DNA of 64,000 nucleotides from Kitasatospora sp. NA04385 (GTDB lineage Bacteria; Actinomycetota; Actinomycetes; Streptomycetales; Streptomycetaceae), in NCBI RefSeq assembly GCF_013364235.1, contig NZ_CP054919.1, forward strand, positions 1,920,740-1,984,739, given 5' to 3'. Position numbers and translations under genes: made by a program. The notes below the pieces were generated by a model. That model did no database searches. It was not told the origin of the DNA and saw nothing but the letters and a program-made list of their open reading frames with translations. Shown piece after piece: positions 23,711 through 32,762 of this stretch (positions within the stretch are counted from its first letter, which is position 1; the number at the start of each line of letters is the position of its first letter).

Positions 23711-24277
23711 GTGACCACCGCCGACACTCTGGCCGCGGGCCGCGAGCGCGGCGCCACCGTGTGGCTGACCGGCCTGCCCAGTGCGGGCAAGACCACCCTC
23801 GCGTTCGCGCTGGCCGAACGGCTGCGCGCCGAGGGCCACCGGGTCGAGGTGCTGGACGGTGACGAGATCCGCGAGTTCCTCTCCAAGGGCCTCGGCTTCA
23901 CCCGCGAGGACCGGCACACCAACGTCACCCGGATCGGCTTCGTCGCCGAGAAGCTGGCCGCCAACGGCGTCAAGGTGCTCGCCCCGGTGATCGCCCCGTT
24001 CGCCGACTCCCGCGCCGCGGTGCGCGAGCGGCACGCCGCCCACGGCACCGAGTTCCTGGAGATCCACGTCGCCACCCCGGTCGAGCTCTGCTCCGAGCGG
24101 GACGTCAAGGGCCTGTACGCCAAGCAGGCGGCCGGTGAGATCTCCGGGCTGACCGGGGTCGACGACCCGTACGAGGCCCCCGAGAAGCCGGAGCTGCGGC
24201 TCCAGACGCAGGGCCGCTCGGTGGCCGAGTCCGCCGGGGAACTGCACGCCTTCCTGACCGAGAGGGGCTTGGCATGA
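23711..24277 (+). CDS. cysC: Adenylyl-sulfate kinase
   Basis: 188-residue APS kinase forming PAPS from APS and ATP. P-loop GLPSAGKTT near residue 20, VEVLDGDEIREFLSKGLGFT, the DRHTNVTRIGFVAE helix and YAKQAAGEISGLTGVDDPYE are all characteristic. GTG start at 23711 with AGGAG upstream. The stop overlaps the cysD start (ATGA). It sits in the cys operon between reductase and sulfurylase genes. Confidence 0.95.
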   Translation: MTTADTLAAGRERGATVWLTGLPSAGKTTLAFALAERLRAEGHRVEVLDGDEIREFLSKGLGFTREDRHTNVTRIGFVAEKLAANGVKVLAPVIAPFADSRAAVRERHAAHGTEFLEIHVATPVELCSERDVKGLYAKQAAGEISGLTGVDDPYEAPEKPELRLQTQGRSVAESAGELHAFLTERGLA

Positions 24278-25212
24278 CCGTCACCACCCAGCGCCTGTTC
24301 CGGGCCGAGGACACGCCCTTCGCGCTGTCCCACCTGGACGCCCTCGAAGCGGAGTCGGTGCACATCTTCCGCGAGGTCGCGGGCGAGTTCGAGCGGCCGG
24401 TGATCCTGTTCTCCGGCGGCAAGGACTCCATCGTGATGCTGCACCTGGCGCTGAAGGCGTTCGCGCCCGCGCCGGTGCCCTTCGCCCTGCTGCACGTGGA
24501 CACCGGGCACAACTTCCCCGAGGTGCTGGCCTACCGGGACCGCGCGGTCGCCAAGCACAACCTGCGGCTGCACGTCGCCGCGGTGCAGGACTACATCGAC
24601 CGCGGCGTGCTGCGCGAGCGCCCGGACGGGCTGCGCAACCCGCTGCAGACCGTCCCGCTGCTGGACGGCATCGAGTCCAACAAGTTCGACGCCGTGTTCG
24701 GCGGCGGCCGCCGCGACGAGGAGAAGGCCCGCGCCAAGGAGCGCGTCTTCTCGCTGCGCGACGAGTTCGGCGCCTGGGACCCGCGCCGCCAGCGCCCCGA
24801 GCTGTGGTCGCTGTACAACGGCCGGCACGCGGTCGGCGAGCACGTCCGGGTCTTCCCGCTCTCCAACTGGACCGAGCTGGACGTGTGGCAGTACATCGAG
24901 CGCGAGGGCATCGAGCTCCCGGAGATCTACTACGCCCACCACCGCGAGGTGTTCAAGCGCGACGGCATGTGGCTGACCGCCGGCGAGTGGGGCGGCCCGA
25001 AGGAGAGCGAGCGGGTCGAGACCCGCCTGGTGCGCTACCGCACCGTCGGCGACATGTCCTGCACCGGCGCGGTCGACTCCGACGCCGACACCATCGAGGC
25101 CGTGATCACCGAGATCGCCGCCTCCCGCCTCACCGAGCGCGGGGCGACGCGCGCCGACGACAAGATGTCCGAGGCCGCCATGGAAGACCGCAAGCGCGAG
25201 GGGTACTTCTAA
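24274..25212 (+). CDS. cysD: Sulfate adenylyltransferase subunit 2
   Basis: 312-residue catalytic subunit of ATP sulfurylase, making APS from sulfate and ATP. The PP-loop motif PVILFSGGKDSIVMLHLA (~50), HVDTGHNFPEVLAYRD, GGGRRDEEKARAKERVFS and NWTELDVWQYIEREGI match the family. ATG overlaps the cysC stop. cysN starts three bases after its stop, giving the CysDN complex by close coupling. Confidence 0.97.
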   Translation: MTVTTQRLFRAEDTPFALSHLDALEAESVHIFREVAGEFERPVILFSGGKDSIVMLHLALKAFAPAPVPFALLHVDTGHNFPEVLAYRDRAVAKHNLRLHVAAVQDYIDRGVLRERPDGLRNPLQTVPLLDGIESNKFDAVFGGGRRDEEKARAKERVFSLRDEFGAWDPRRQRPELWSLYNGRHAVGEHVRVFPLSNWTELDVWQYIEREGIELPEIYYAHHREVFKRDGMWLTAGEWGGPKESERVETRLVRYRTVGDMSCTGAVDSDADTIEAVITEIAASRLTERGATRADDKMSEAAMEDRKREGYF

Positions 25213-25214
25213 GC

Positions 25215-26549
25215 ATGAGCACCACCCAGGCCGGCCTGACCCAGACCGGCACCGCCACCTCGCTGTTGCGCTTCGCCACCGCCGGAAGCGTCGACGACGG
25301 TAAGTCCACCCTGGTGGGCCGGCTGCTGCACGACTCCAAGTCGGTGCTGGCCGACCAGCTGGAGGCCGTCGAGCACGCCTCCCGCCGACGCGGCCAGGAG
25401 GCCCCCGACCTGGCGCTGCTGACCGACGGCCTGCGCGCCGAGCGCGAGCAGGGCATCACCATCGACGTGGCGTACCGCTACTTCGCCACCGCCCGGCGCC
25501 GGTTCATCCTCGCCGACACCCCCGGGCACGTGCAGTACACCCGCAACATGGTGACCGGCGCGTCCACCGCCGAGCTGGCCGTGGTGCTGGTCGACGCCCG
25601 CAACGGCGTGGTCGAGCAGACCCGCCGGCACGCCGCGGTCGCCGCCCTGCTGCGCGTCCCGCACGTGGTGCTGGCCGTCAACAAGATGGACCTGGTCGAC
25701 TACGCGGAGCCGGTGTTCGCGGCCATCGCCGAGGAGTTCACCGCGTACGCGGCCTCGCTCGGGGTCAAGGACGTCGTGGCGGTGCCGATCTCGGCGCTGG
25801 CCGGCGACAACGTGGTCGAGCCCTCGGCCGCGATGGACTGGTACGGCGGCCCGACGCTGCTGGAGCACCTGGAGACGGTGCCGGTCGGCACCGACCCGAG
25901 CGCCGAGCCGGCCCGCTTCCCGGTCCAGTACGTGATCCGGCCGCAGAGCGAGGAGTTCCACGACTACCGCGGCTACGCGGGCCAGCTGGCCTCCGGCGTG
26001 CTGCGGGTCGGCGACGCGGTGACGGTGCTGCCCTCGGGCCACACCTCCACCGTCGCGGCGATCGACGCGCTCGGCACCTCCACCGAGATCGCCTGGGCCC
26101 CGCAGTCGGTGACGGTCCGCCTCGCGGACGACATCGACATCTCCCGCGGCGACCTGATCGCGGCCGGCCGGGTGCCCGTCCCCACCAAGGACGTCGAGGC
26201 CACGGTCTGCCACCTGAACGAGCGTCCGCTGCACGTCGGGGCGAAGGTGCTGCTCAAGCACACCACCCGCACGGTGCGCGCGCTGGTCAAGGAGATCGGC
26301 TACCGGATCGACATCGACACCCTCGAACGGCGCTCCGGCGCCGAGGGGCTGAACGTCAACGACATCGGCCACGTGGTGCTGCGCACCGCCGAGCCGCTGG
26401 CCCTCGACGACTACACCGACAACCGCCGCACGGGTTCGTTCGTCCTGATCGACCCGTCCGACGGCACCACGCTCACCGCCGGCATGGCGGGCGAGGCGTT
26501 CGACACCGTCAGCACCACCGACGCTTCCCAAGAGGAGGACTGGGTCTGA
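25215..26549 (+). CDS. cysN: Sulfate adenylyltransferase subunit 1 (GTPase)
   Basis: 444-residue GTPase subunit that drives ATP sulfurylation by GTP hydrolysis. GTPase motifs: GSVDDGKSTLVGRLL (G1), ITIDVAYRYF (G2), DTPGHVQYTRNM (G3), NKMD (G4), followed by EF-Tu-like domains 2 and 3 (HDYRGYAGQLASGVLRVGD, HVGAKVLLKHTTRTVRALVK). No fused CysC domain, consistent with separate cysC. ATG at 25215 three bases after cysD. Confidence 0.97.
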   Translation: MSTTQAGLTQTGTATSLLRFATAGSVDDGKSTLVGRLLHDSKSVLADQLEAVEHASRRRGQEAPDLALLTDGLRAEREQGITIDVAYRYFATARRRFILADTPGHVQYTRNMVTGASTAELAVVLVDARNGVVEQTRRHAAVAALLRVPHVVLAVNKMDLVDYAEPVFAAIAEEFTAYAASLGVKDVVAVPISALAGDNVVEPSAAMDWYGGPTLLEHLETVPVGTDPSAEPARFPVQYVIRPQSEEFHDYRGYAGQLASGVLRVGDAVTVLPSGHTSTVAAIDALGTSTEIAWAPQSVTVRLADDIDISRGDLIAAGRVPVPTKDVEATVCHLNERPLHVGAKVLLKHTTRTVRALVKEIGYRIDIDTLERRSGAEGLNVNDIGHVVLRTAEPLALDDYTDNRRTGSFVLIDPSDGTTLTAGMAGEAFDTVSTTDASQEEDWV

Positions 26550-26662
26550 TGCCCAGCGAGGCGTTCTCGGGCATGGACAAGGAAGGCGGCCGCATCGGCA
26601 GCGGCGTCCTCGGCAGCGGCCAGGGCGGCCTGACGCGATGTGGGGGCGGACAGGGGCGCTGA
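26549..26662 (+). CDS. Possible small ORF downstream of cysN
   Basis: 37 codons, ATG overlapping the cysN stop as TGATG, reading MPSEAFSGMDKEGGRIGSGV then Gly-rich to RCGGGQGR. GGAGG lies 11 bases before, which is far. Composition (Gly, Ser) and overlap suggest translation by coupling, but it may be fortuitous. Its 3' end runs into a hairpin. Confidence 0.3.
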   Translation: MPSEAFSGMDKEGGRIGSGVLGSGQGGLTRCGGGQGR

Positions 26663-26670
26663 GCCCCTGT
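26650..26670. terminator. Hairpin between cysN and the sulfonate transporter genes
   Basis: Perfect 8-bp stem ACAGGGGC / GCCCCTGT around GCTGA. It may reduce read-through into the transporter genes 115 bases on. Confidence 0.5.
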
Positions 26671-26784
26671 CACCGGGCCCGCTGCCGCCGTTCCTTCCCA
26701 CAGCAGGAACGGCGGAGGCGGCCCGGCTCCGCAAGCACCGCAGGCACGCACGTACTTTCCTTCTCTTCGAACGGGACACCTCTC

Positions 26785-27927
26785 ATGGCACCGAGCACCG
26801 AGCTCACCCATACCTCCGCACGCCCCCGCGCGGGCCGGATCAGACGTGCCGCCGTGGCCGCCGTCGCCGTGCTGACCACCGCCGGCCTGCTGTCGGCCTG
26901 CTCGTACGGCTCCAAGAGCGACGACAAGGCCTCCGCCAAGCCCGCCGCGAGCGGCGCGAAGCTCTCCGCGGACACCGTGAAGATCGGCTACTTCGCCAAC
27001 CTCACCCACGGCACCGCGCTGGTCGGCCTCAAGCAGGGCATCATCCAGCAGGAGCTGGGCGGCACCCAGATCAAGACCCAGGTCTTCAACGCCGGCCCGG
27101 CCGAGATCGAGGCGCTGAACGCGGGCTCGATCGACATCGGCTGGATCGGCCCCTCCCCGTCGATCAACGGCTACACCCAGTCCGGCGGCAAGTCGCTGAA
27201 GATCATCAGCGGTTCGGCCTCCGGCGGCGTCAAGCTGGTGGTCAACCCGGACAAGATCAAGACCCTGGACGACATCAAGGGCAAGAAGATCGCCACCCCG
27301 CAGCTCGGCAACACCCAGGACGTCGCCCTGCTCAACTTCCTCGCGGAGAAGGGCTACAAGGTCGACGCCCAGACCGGCGACGGCGACGTGAAGGTGCTGC
27401 GCACCGACAACAAGGTCACCCCCGACGCGTACAAGTCCGGCTCCATCGACGGCGCGTGGGTGCCCGAGCCGACCGCCTCCAAGCTGGTCACCCTCGGCGC
27501 GAAGGTCCTGCTCAACGAGAAGGACGTCTGGCCGGACAAGAAGTTCGTCATCACCAACCTGATCGTCTCGCAGAAGTTCCTCAAGGAGCACCCGGACGTG
27601 GTGGAGGCCGTGCTGCGCGGCTCGGTGAAGACCAACGCCTGGATCAAGGCCAACTCGGCCCAGGCCAAGGACGTCGCCAACGCCCAGATCAAGGCCGACG
27701 CCGGCAACGCGCTGGACGCCTCGATCCTCGACCCGGCCTGGCAGGACATCGACTTCATCGACGACCCGCTGGCGAACACCCTGCAGTCCGAGGCCGACCA
27801 CGCCGTCACCGCCGGGCTGCTCAAGAAGCCCAACCTGGCCGGGATCTACGACCTGACCCTGCTCAACAAGGTGCTGAAGGAGAACAACCAGCCCGCCGTC
27901 GAAGACGCCGGTCTGGGCACCAAGTAA
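26785..27927 (+). CDS. ssuA: Sulfonate/aliphatic sulfur ABC transporter binding lipoprotein
   Basis: 380-residue extracellular solute-binding lipoprotein. Signal with basic N-terminus, hydrophobic AAVAAVAVLTTAGLLSAC and lipobox LSAC (Cys ~39). The mature protein is of the SsuA/TauA (NMT1-like) type: VKIGYFANLTHGTALVGLKQ, NAGPAEIEALNAGSIDIGWI, KSLKIISGSASGGVKLVVNP, DGAWVPEPTASKLV. It is followed by ATPase and permease genes and preceded by the cys operon, supporting a sulfur-containing substrate. Taurine- or sulfate ester-type ligands are alternatives. Confidence 0.88.
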   Translation: MAPSTELTHTSARPRAGRIRRAAVAAVAVLTTAGLLSACSYGSKSDDKASAKPAASGAKLSADTVKIGYFANLTHGTALVGLKQGIIQQELGGTQIKTQVFNAGPAEIEALNAGSIDIGWIGPSPSINGYTQSGGKSLKIISGSASGGVKLVVNPDKIKTLDDIKGKKIATPQLGNTQDVALLNFLAEKGYKVDAQTGDGDVKVLRTDNKVTPDAYKSGSIDGAWVPEPTASKLVTLGAKVLLNEKDVWPDKKFVITNLIVSQKFLKEHPDVVEAVLRGSVKTNAWIKANSAQAKDVANAQIKADAGNALDASILDPAWQDIDFIDDPLANTLQSEADHAVTAGLLKKPNLAGIYDLTLLNKVLKENNQPAVEDAGLGTK

Positions 27928-27952
27928 GTCCTCCCAGGCCCCGAGGTCCGCG

Positions 27953-27998
27953 CCCCGCGCCCGCCCAACCGATGCCCACTCACCGGGCGGGCGCGGGG
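27953..27998. terminator. Intercistronic hairpin between ssuA and ssuB
   Basis: Perfect 14-bp stem CCCCGCGCCCGCCC / GGGCGGGCGCGGGG with an 18-base loop. Such hairpins after binding-protein genes often raise the ratio of binding protein to membrane subunits. Confidence 0.65.
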
Positions 27999-28055
27999 CC
28001 GGACCCCGGACACCGATCCCCGCCCTGCCCGGAACCACACCCGCAGGAGGTGCCC

Positions 28056-28859
28056 GTGACCACGGCACTGACCACCTCGCCCGACGCCCCCGGCGCGGGC
28101 CGCCCGGACGGCGACACCGCCGTCCGGATCTCGCACGTGCACAAGACCTTCGGCCGCCCCGGCACCGCCGCACCGGTGCTGGAGGACATCAACCTGACCG
28201 TCGCGCCCGGCGAGTTCGTCACCCTGCTCGGCGCCTCCGGCTGCGGCAAGTCCACCCTGCTCAACCTGGTGGCCGGCCTGGACCAGCCGACCTCCGGCAC
28301 CATCGAGGTGCCCGGCGGCCGCCCCGCGCTGATGTTCCAGGACCACGCGCTGTTCCCCTGGCTCACCGCCGGCAAGAACATCGAACTGGCCCTGCGGCTG
28401 GCCGGCGTCCCCAAGGAGGAGCGCCGCCCCGAGGCCGAGCGGCTGCTCGAACTCGTCCGCCTGGGCGGCTCCTACAAGAAGCGCGTCCACGAGCTGTCCG
28501 GCGGCATGCGCCAGCGCGTCGCGCTGGCCCGCTCGCTCGCCCAGGGCTCCCAGGTGCTGCTGATGGACGAGCCGTTCGCCGCGCTCGACGCCATCACCCG
28601 CGACGTCCTGCACGACGAGATCACCCGGATCTGGGCGGAGAAGCAGCTCGCCGTCCTGTTCGTCACCCACAACGTCCGCGAGGCCGTCCGCCTCGCCCAG
28701 CGCGTCGTGCTGCTCTCCTCCCGCCCGGGCCGGATCGCCAAGGAGTGGCGGATCGACCTGCCGCAGCCGCGCCGGATCGAGTCGGCCGGGGTCGCGGACC
28801 TGTCCATCGAGATCACCGAAGAACTGCGTGGGGAGATCCGCCGCCATGTCCAGCACTGA
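28056..28859 (+). CDS. ssuB: Sulfonate ABC transporter ATPase
   Basis: 267-residue nucleotide-binding subunit. Walker A GASGCGKST, Q-loop FQDHALFPWL, signature LSGGMRQRVALARSLA, Walker B VLLMDEPFAALD and H-loop FVTHNVREAV are intact. GTG at 28056 has AGGAGG 6 bases upstream. Its 3' end overlaps the permease start by 14 bases. It energises uptake of sulfonates at the inner face of the membrane. Confidence 0.93.
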   Translation: MTTALTTSPDAPGAGRPDGDTAVRISHVHKTFGRPGTAAPVLEDINLTVAPGEFVTLLGASGCGKSTLLNLVAGLDQPTSGTIEVPGGRPALMFQDHALFPWLTAGKNIELALRLAGVPKEERRPEAERLLELVRLGGSYKKRVHELSGGMRQRVALARSLAQGSQVLLMDEPFAALDAITRDVLHDEITRIWAEKQLAVLFVTHNVREAVRLAQRVVLLSSRPGRIAKEWRIDLPQPRRIESAGVADLSIEITEELRGEIRRHVQH

Positions 28860-29751
28860 CACCGCCGCCGTCCCCCTCGCCAAGGACGAGTCCGCCGACT
28901 CCGCGAGCGTCGAGGCCGGCCTCGACGCCCTGGAGACCGTCCAGACCCAGCGCACCCCGCTCACCACCGTGCTGCGCCAGAAGGCGCTGCCGCCGCTGCT
29001 CGGCGTGGTGCTGGTGCTGGCCGTCTGGCAGCTCGCCTACAGCCTCGAACTCACCACCCCCGACAAGCTCCCCAGCCCCGCCGACGTCTGGCACTCGCTC
29101 ACCGAGCTCTGGTACTCGGGAACGCTGTTCTCGATCATCTGGACCAGCGTGTGGCGCGGCCTGTCCGGCTTCGTGCTGTCCGTCGCCATCGGCACCCCGA
29201 TCGGCCTGGTGGTCGCCCGGGTCAAGCCGGTGCGGGCCGCGATCGGCCCGGTCCTGTCCGGCCTCCAGTCGCTGCCCTCGGTGGCCTGGGTGCCCGCCGC
29301 GATCATCTGGCTCGGCATCACCAACTCGGCGATGTACGCGGTCATCCTGCTCGGCGCCGTCCCGTCCATCGCCAACGGCCTGATCAGCGGCATCGACCAG
29401 GTGCCGCCGATCTACCTGCGGGCCGGCCAGACCCTCGGCGCGAGCGGCCTGCGCGGCGCCCGCCACATCCTGCTGCCCGCCGCCCTCCCCGGCTACCTCT
29501 CCGGCCTCAAGCAGGGCTGGGCGTTCTCCTGGCGCTCGCTGATGGCCGCCGAACTCATCGCCTCCTCCCCCGACCTGGGCCTGGGCCTGGGCCGCTACCT
29601 GGAGAACCAGCGCGAGTTCACCAACATGTCCGGCGTGCTGCTCGGCATCCTGCTGATCCTGTTCGTCGGCGTCGCCATCGACCTGCTGTTCTTCTCCCCG
29701 CTGGAGCGCCGCGTCCTGCGCAGCCGCGGCCTGCTCGTCAACTCCCGCTGA
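28846..29751 (+). CDS. ssuC: Sulfonate ABC transporter permease
   Basis: 301-residue inner-membrane permease of the BPD_transp_1 class. An acidic ~50-residue N-terminus precedes six membrane segments (PPLLGVVLVLAVWQLAYSLE, FVLSVAIGTPIGLVVARV, MYAVILLGAVPSIANGLI, and the last LLGILLILFVGVAIDLLFF). The EAA-like loop is ARHILLPAALPGYLSGLKQG. ATG at 28846 lies inside the end of ssuB. Confidence 0.93.
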   Translation: MSSTDTAAVPLAKDESADSASVEAGLDALETVQTQRTPLTTVLRQKALPPLLGVVLVLAVWQLAYSLELTTPDKLPSPADVWHSLTELWYSGTLFSIIWTSVWRGLSGFVLSVAIGTPIGLVVARVKPVRAAIGPVLSGLQSLPSVAWVPAAIIWLGITNSAMYAVILLGAVPSIANGLISGIDQVPPIYLRAGQTLGASGLRGARHILLPAALPGYLSGLKQGWAFSWRSLMAAELIASSPDLGLGLGRYLENQREFTNMSGVLLGILLILFVGVAIDLLFFSPLERRVLRSRGLLVNSR

Positions 29752-29787
29752 CCGCATGGCACCCCGCACCATGACCGGCACCACCCC

Positions 29788-29905
29788 CGCGCCCCACCAG
29801 GGGCGCGGGGAACCGCCGCGGCCCCGCCCCGCCCGTCGGCAGGAGCGCGGCGACCTGCCGCACCCCCTCTCCCCGCCCCGCCGGGGGCGCGAGGAACCGC
29901 GCGCG
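29788..29905. repeat. Two copies of a dispersed palindromic GC element
   Basis: CGCCCCACCAGGGGCG followed by CGGGGAACCGC (29789-29815), and a second form CCGCCGGGGGCGCGAGGAACC (29878-29901). Similar CAGGGGCTCGGGGAACGGCGAG blocks occur at 48001-48054 and a related GGGGGCTCGGGGAGCGGCG at bases 5-23. They sit between genes, so the chelatase start is more likely after this region. Confidence 0.55.
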
Positions 29906-29941
29906 GCGGCGGAGCACCTCGCGCAGCCGGGCACCGCGACC

Positions 29942-30702
29942 GTGCCCGCGCGCGGCACGCCCGGCCCGCCTCCGCTGCTGCTGCTCGCGCACGGCTCCCG
30001 CGACCCGCGGCACGCCGCGACCGTCGAGGCCCTGGCCGCCGCCGTCCGCACGCTGGCGCCCCGGCTCCCGGTCACCACCGCCTACCTGGACCACTGCGCC
30101 CCGCGGATCGCCCAGGTCGCCCCGCGCCTGACCGACGCGATCGCCGTGCCGCTGCTGCTGAACCGCGCCTTCCACGCCAAGCACGACATCCCGGCCGCCC
30201 TGCGCGCCGCCGGCTCGGCGATCCCGGTCGCGGACGTCCTGGGCCCCTCCCCGCTGCTGCTGGACGCCCTGGACCGCCGACTGGCCGAGACCGGCCTGGA
30301 CGTCGCCGACCCGGCCGTCCGGGCCCGCACCGGCGTGGTGCTGGCCGCCGCCGGCTCCTCCGACCCGGCCGCCAACGCCACCACCCGCGCCGTGGCCGCC
30401 GAGTGGCGCCGCACCCGGGCTGGGCCGCCGTCACCACCGCCCACGCCTCCGCGGCCCCGCCCACCGTCGAGGACGCGCTGGCCGCGCTGCGCGCCGTCCC
30501 CGCCGTCCGCGACACCGCCGTCGCGCCCTACCTGCTGGCCCCCGGCCTCCTCCCGGACCGGATCGCCGCCGCCGCGACCGCCCACCGCGCCGACCACCTC
30601 GCCCCCGTCCTCGGCGCCTGCCCCGAACTCGCCCGCCTGGTCCTGGCCCGGCACGCCGCAGCCGCCCTCGCCCCCACCGCCCCGGCCGCCCACAGCGCCT
30701 GA
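29942..30702 (+). pseudogene. Sirohydrochlorin chelatase-like (CbiX/SirB) gene, frameshifted
   Basis: The first frame reads PPPLLLLAHGSRDPRHAATV with the chelatase AHGSRDP motif, FHAKHDIPAALRAAG with a metal-binding His, and VLAAAGSSDPAAN. The frame breaks at ACCCGGG near 30415-30420. The other frame continues GWAAVTTAHASAAPPTVEDA to the stop at 30702. One extra C gives RTPGWAAVTTAHAS. The span of 761 bases is one short of a multiple of three. It would insert Fe (or Co) into sirohydrochlorin to make siroheme for the sulfite reductase upstream. GTG at 29942 is chosen; an ATG at 29756 would read through the palindromic repeats. Confidence 0.75.
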
Positions 30703-30836
30703 CCGGCCACGGCGCCTGACCGGCCACAGCGCCGCAGCCCCGCGCCGGCCGCCCGTTTCAGCTGGTCAGCCACCCTGCCCCGGCCGTCGGGAATCTCCTT
30801 GCTATCGATGGTTCGAGCCGGGATGATCTCCCCCCC

Positions 30837-31988
30837 GTGACACACCTCATCGCCCCGCTCGTCGCCGTCCTGGTGATCATCCTGATACGCGGCGCCCGGG
30901 AGAAGAAGAACGCCCCCGCCGCCCCGAAGCCGTCCGCCCGCTACCGGGTCCCGGCCTCGTTCGACGCCGCCGCGTACGGCCTGGCGCCCCGCGAGGCGCT
31001 CGACCCGAGCCGCTCCGGGCCGCCGATGCCCGCCCGGACGGCGGAGGCCCGCCAGGCGCTGGCGAACACCCTCTGGGGCGGCGACTGGCGGGCCGCCGCC
31101 GACCACCTGGCGGCCGCCGCGGGCGACTGGGACGAGCACTGGTCGCGCTTCGAACTGCTGCGCGCCGTCGCGCGCGAGGACGACGCCTGGCTGACGGCCT
31201 GGCGCGCGGCCGACCCGGACAGCTGCGACGCGGCCGCCCTGGAGGCGGACCTGCTGGTGCACCGCGCCTGGGAGATCCGGGGCGGCGGGTACGCCAAGGA
31301 GGTGCCGCCGGAGCGGATGGCCCGGTTCCGGGAGCTGCTGCCGGCCGCGATCGAGGCGGCCCGGCGGGCCGCGCTGCTGGACGAGCGGAACCCGGCGCCG
31401 TGGGTGGTCATGGTGACGGCGGCGCGCGGCGCCCAGCTCGGCCCCGAGCGCTTCCGCCCGCTGTGGGAGGGCCTGGTGGCGCGCGCCCCGCACCACTACG
31501 AGGGCCACTGGCAGGGCATGCAGTACTGGTGCGCCAAGTGGTACGGCACCAACGGGCAGATGATGCGCTTCGCCGAGCAGGCCGCGGACGGCGCCCCGCC
31601 GCACAGCCCGCTCCCGGGCCTCTACCTGCACGCGCTGTCCGAGCTGGAGGAGCGCGGCGCCGGGCTCCCGGTCGGGCCCGCCGCGCAGGCCCGGCTGGAG
31701 GCCGTGGCCGGGGCGCTGGCCGAGGTCGACCCCGCCGACACCCGCCTGCCGGGGCTGCGGCACCTGCTGGCCCACTACCTCGGCCGGGCCGGGCTGTACG
31801 GGGCCGCACTGGAGCAGTTCCGGCTGATCGGCCCCTGGTGCGGCGCCCGGGTGTGGGCGGAGCAGGGCGACCCGGCCGAGGCGTTCCACGCCGCCCGCGC
31901 CGAGGCGGTGGAGAAGTCGGGGGCCCGGCCGGTACCGCCCGCGCAGCAGCCCCGGGGGAAGAACACCGGCGCGGCGTTCCACGCCTGA
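30837..31988 (+). CDS. Hypothetical protein with N-terminal anchor and helical repeats
   Basis: 383-residue protein. Residues 3-18 (HLIAPLVAVLVIILIRG) are a short membrane anchor followed by a Lys/Pro stretch. The rest is alpha-helical and resembles a DUF4034/TPR-like solenoid, with ALANTLWGGDWRAAADHLAA, ARRAALLDERNPAPWVVMV, HYEGHWQGMQYWCAKWYGT and HYLGRAGLYGAALEQFRLIG. GTG start at 30837. The two neighbours on the right are also hypothetical and convergent. No enzyme motif is seen; a scaffold role is a guess. Confidence 0.7.
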   Translation: MTHLIAPLVAVLVIILIRGAREKKNAPAAPKPSARYRVPASFDAAAYGLAPREALDPSRSGPPMPARTAEARQALANTLWGGDWRAAADHLAAAAGDWDEHWSRFELLRAVAREDDAWLTAWRAADPDSCDAAALEADLLVHRAWEIRGGGYAKEVPPERMARFRELLPAAIEAARRAALLDERNPAPWVVMVTAARGAQLGPERFRPLWEGLVARAPHHYEGHWQGMQYWCAKWYGTNGQMMRFAEQAADGAPPHSPLPGLYLHALSELEERGAGLPVGPAAQARLEAVAGALAEVDPADTRLPGLRHLLAHYLGRAGLYGAALEQFRLIGPWCGARVWAEQGDPAEAFHAARAEAVEKSGARPVPPAQQPRGKNTGAAFHA

Positions 31989-32003
31989 GCACCCGCGGCC
32001 CGT

Positions 32004-32045
32004 CCCCGGAACGCTCGGCGCGGGCCCCGGAACGCTCGGCGCGGG
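32004..32045. repeat. Tandem 21-bp duplication between convergent genes
   Basis: CCCCGGAACGCTCGGCGCGGG occurs at 32004-32024 and 32025-32045, followed by a partial third CCCCGGCGCGGG. Non-coding spacer between stops at 31988 and 32060. Confidence 0.7.
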
Positions 32046-32059
32046 CCCCGGCGCGGGCG

Positions 32060-32650
32060 TCAGAACGCGGCGGCGATCTCGTCCGCGGTGGAGGGCAGCG
32101 GGGTGGTGAGCCCGGCCCAGGAGCCGTCCGGGAAGTGCAGGTCGATCCGGCCGCGCTGGAGCACGCCCCTGGGGTTGCGGCGCAGCCCGGCGATCTCGTG
32201 CCGGGGCAGTTCCAGGTGCGGGGCGTACGCGGGGTCGAGCTGCCAGGGCTTGGCGCGGTCGGCGAGCAGCAGCAGCCGCCGGTCGGTGAGGGCGAGCAGG
32301 CAGTCGCCCTTCGCGCCGTCCTCGTGCCAGCGGGCCACGAACCAGCCGGCCGCGGACGTCCAGCCGCCGTTCATGCCGCGGCCGTGCCAGGCCGCGTCGG
32401 GCACCGCGTCGGCCATCCGGTCGCCGACCGCCCCGGCGGCCGCCGAGACCGGGTTGAGGGCCGCGTAGACCCGGCGCAGCACCCCGACCGGGCGGGCGAG
32501 CTTCCGCTCCAGCTCGCCGGGTCGGCGCGGCGGCAGCAGTTCGAGCGGGGGGTGCGGGACGCCGGGGGCGAGCGAGACCGGCGCGGCGGCCCGCAGGAGC
32601 TCGCCGGGGAGGAGGAAGGGCGCCGCTCTCTGCCTGTCCCGGTCCAGCAC
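32060..32650 (-). CDS. Hypothetical protein with PH-like C-terminal domain
   Basis: 196-residue protein; GTG at 32650 with AGGAC nearby, VLDRDRQRAAPFLLPGELLR. The middle is helical (LARPVGVLRRVYAALNPVSA). The C-terminal half LLALTDRRLLLLADRAKPWQ, ELPRHEIAGLRRNPRGVLQR, GRIDLHFPDGSW resembles bacterial PH-like (GRAM/bPH) domains that follow a pattern of strand, TDRRLLL, strand. Function unknown; membrane or protein binding is plausible. Confidence 0.65.
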   Translation of the reverse strand: MLDRDRQRAAPFLLPGELLRAAAPVSLAPGVPHPPLELLPPRRPGELERKLARPVGVLRRVYAALNPVSAAAGAVGDRMADAVPDAAWHGRGMNGGWTSAAGWFVARWHEDGAKGDCLLALTDRRLLLLADRAKPWQLDPAYAPHLELPRHEIAGLRRNPRGVLQRGRIDLHFPDGSWAGLTTPLPSTADEIAAAF

Positions 32651-32762
32651 GGTCCTGTCCTTCCGAGGGGTGCGGCATTGCGCCGGCCCGGGAATCGGAC
32701 CGGCGCAACCCCGTGAAACGGTCATGGAAAGGTCATGTGACGGTAAAGAAGCTAACACGCCG

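Noticed and set aside
30810-30819. GGTTCGAGCC resembling a tRNA T-arm
   Set aside because: No acceptor stem, anticodon arm or D-arm around it; it lies in the promoter area of the gene at 30837. No tRNA gene was found in the window.
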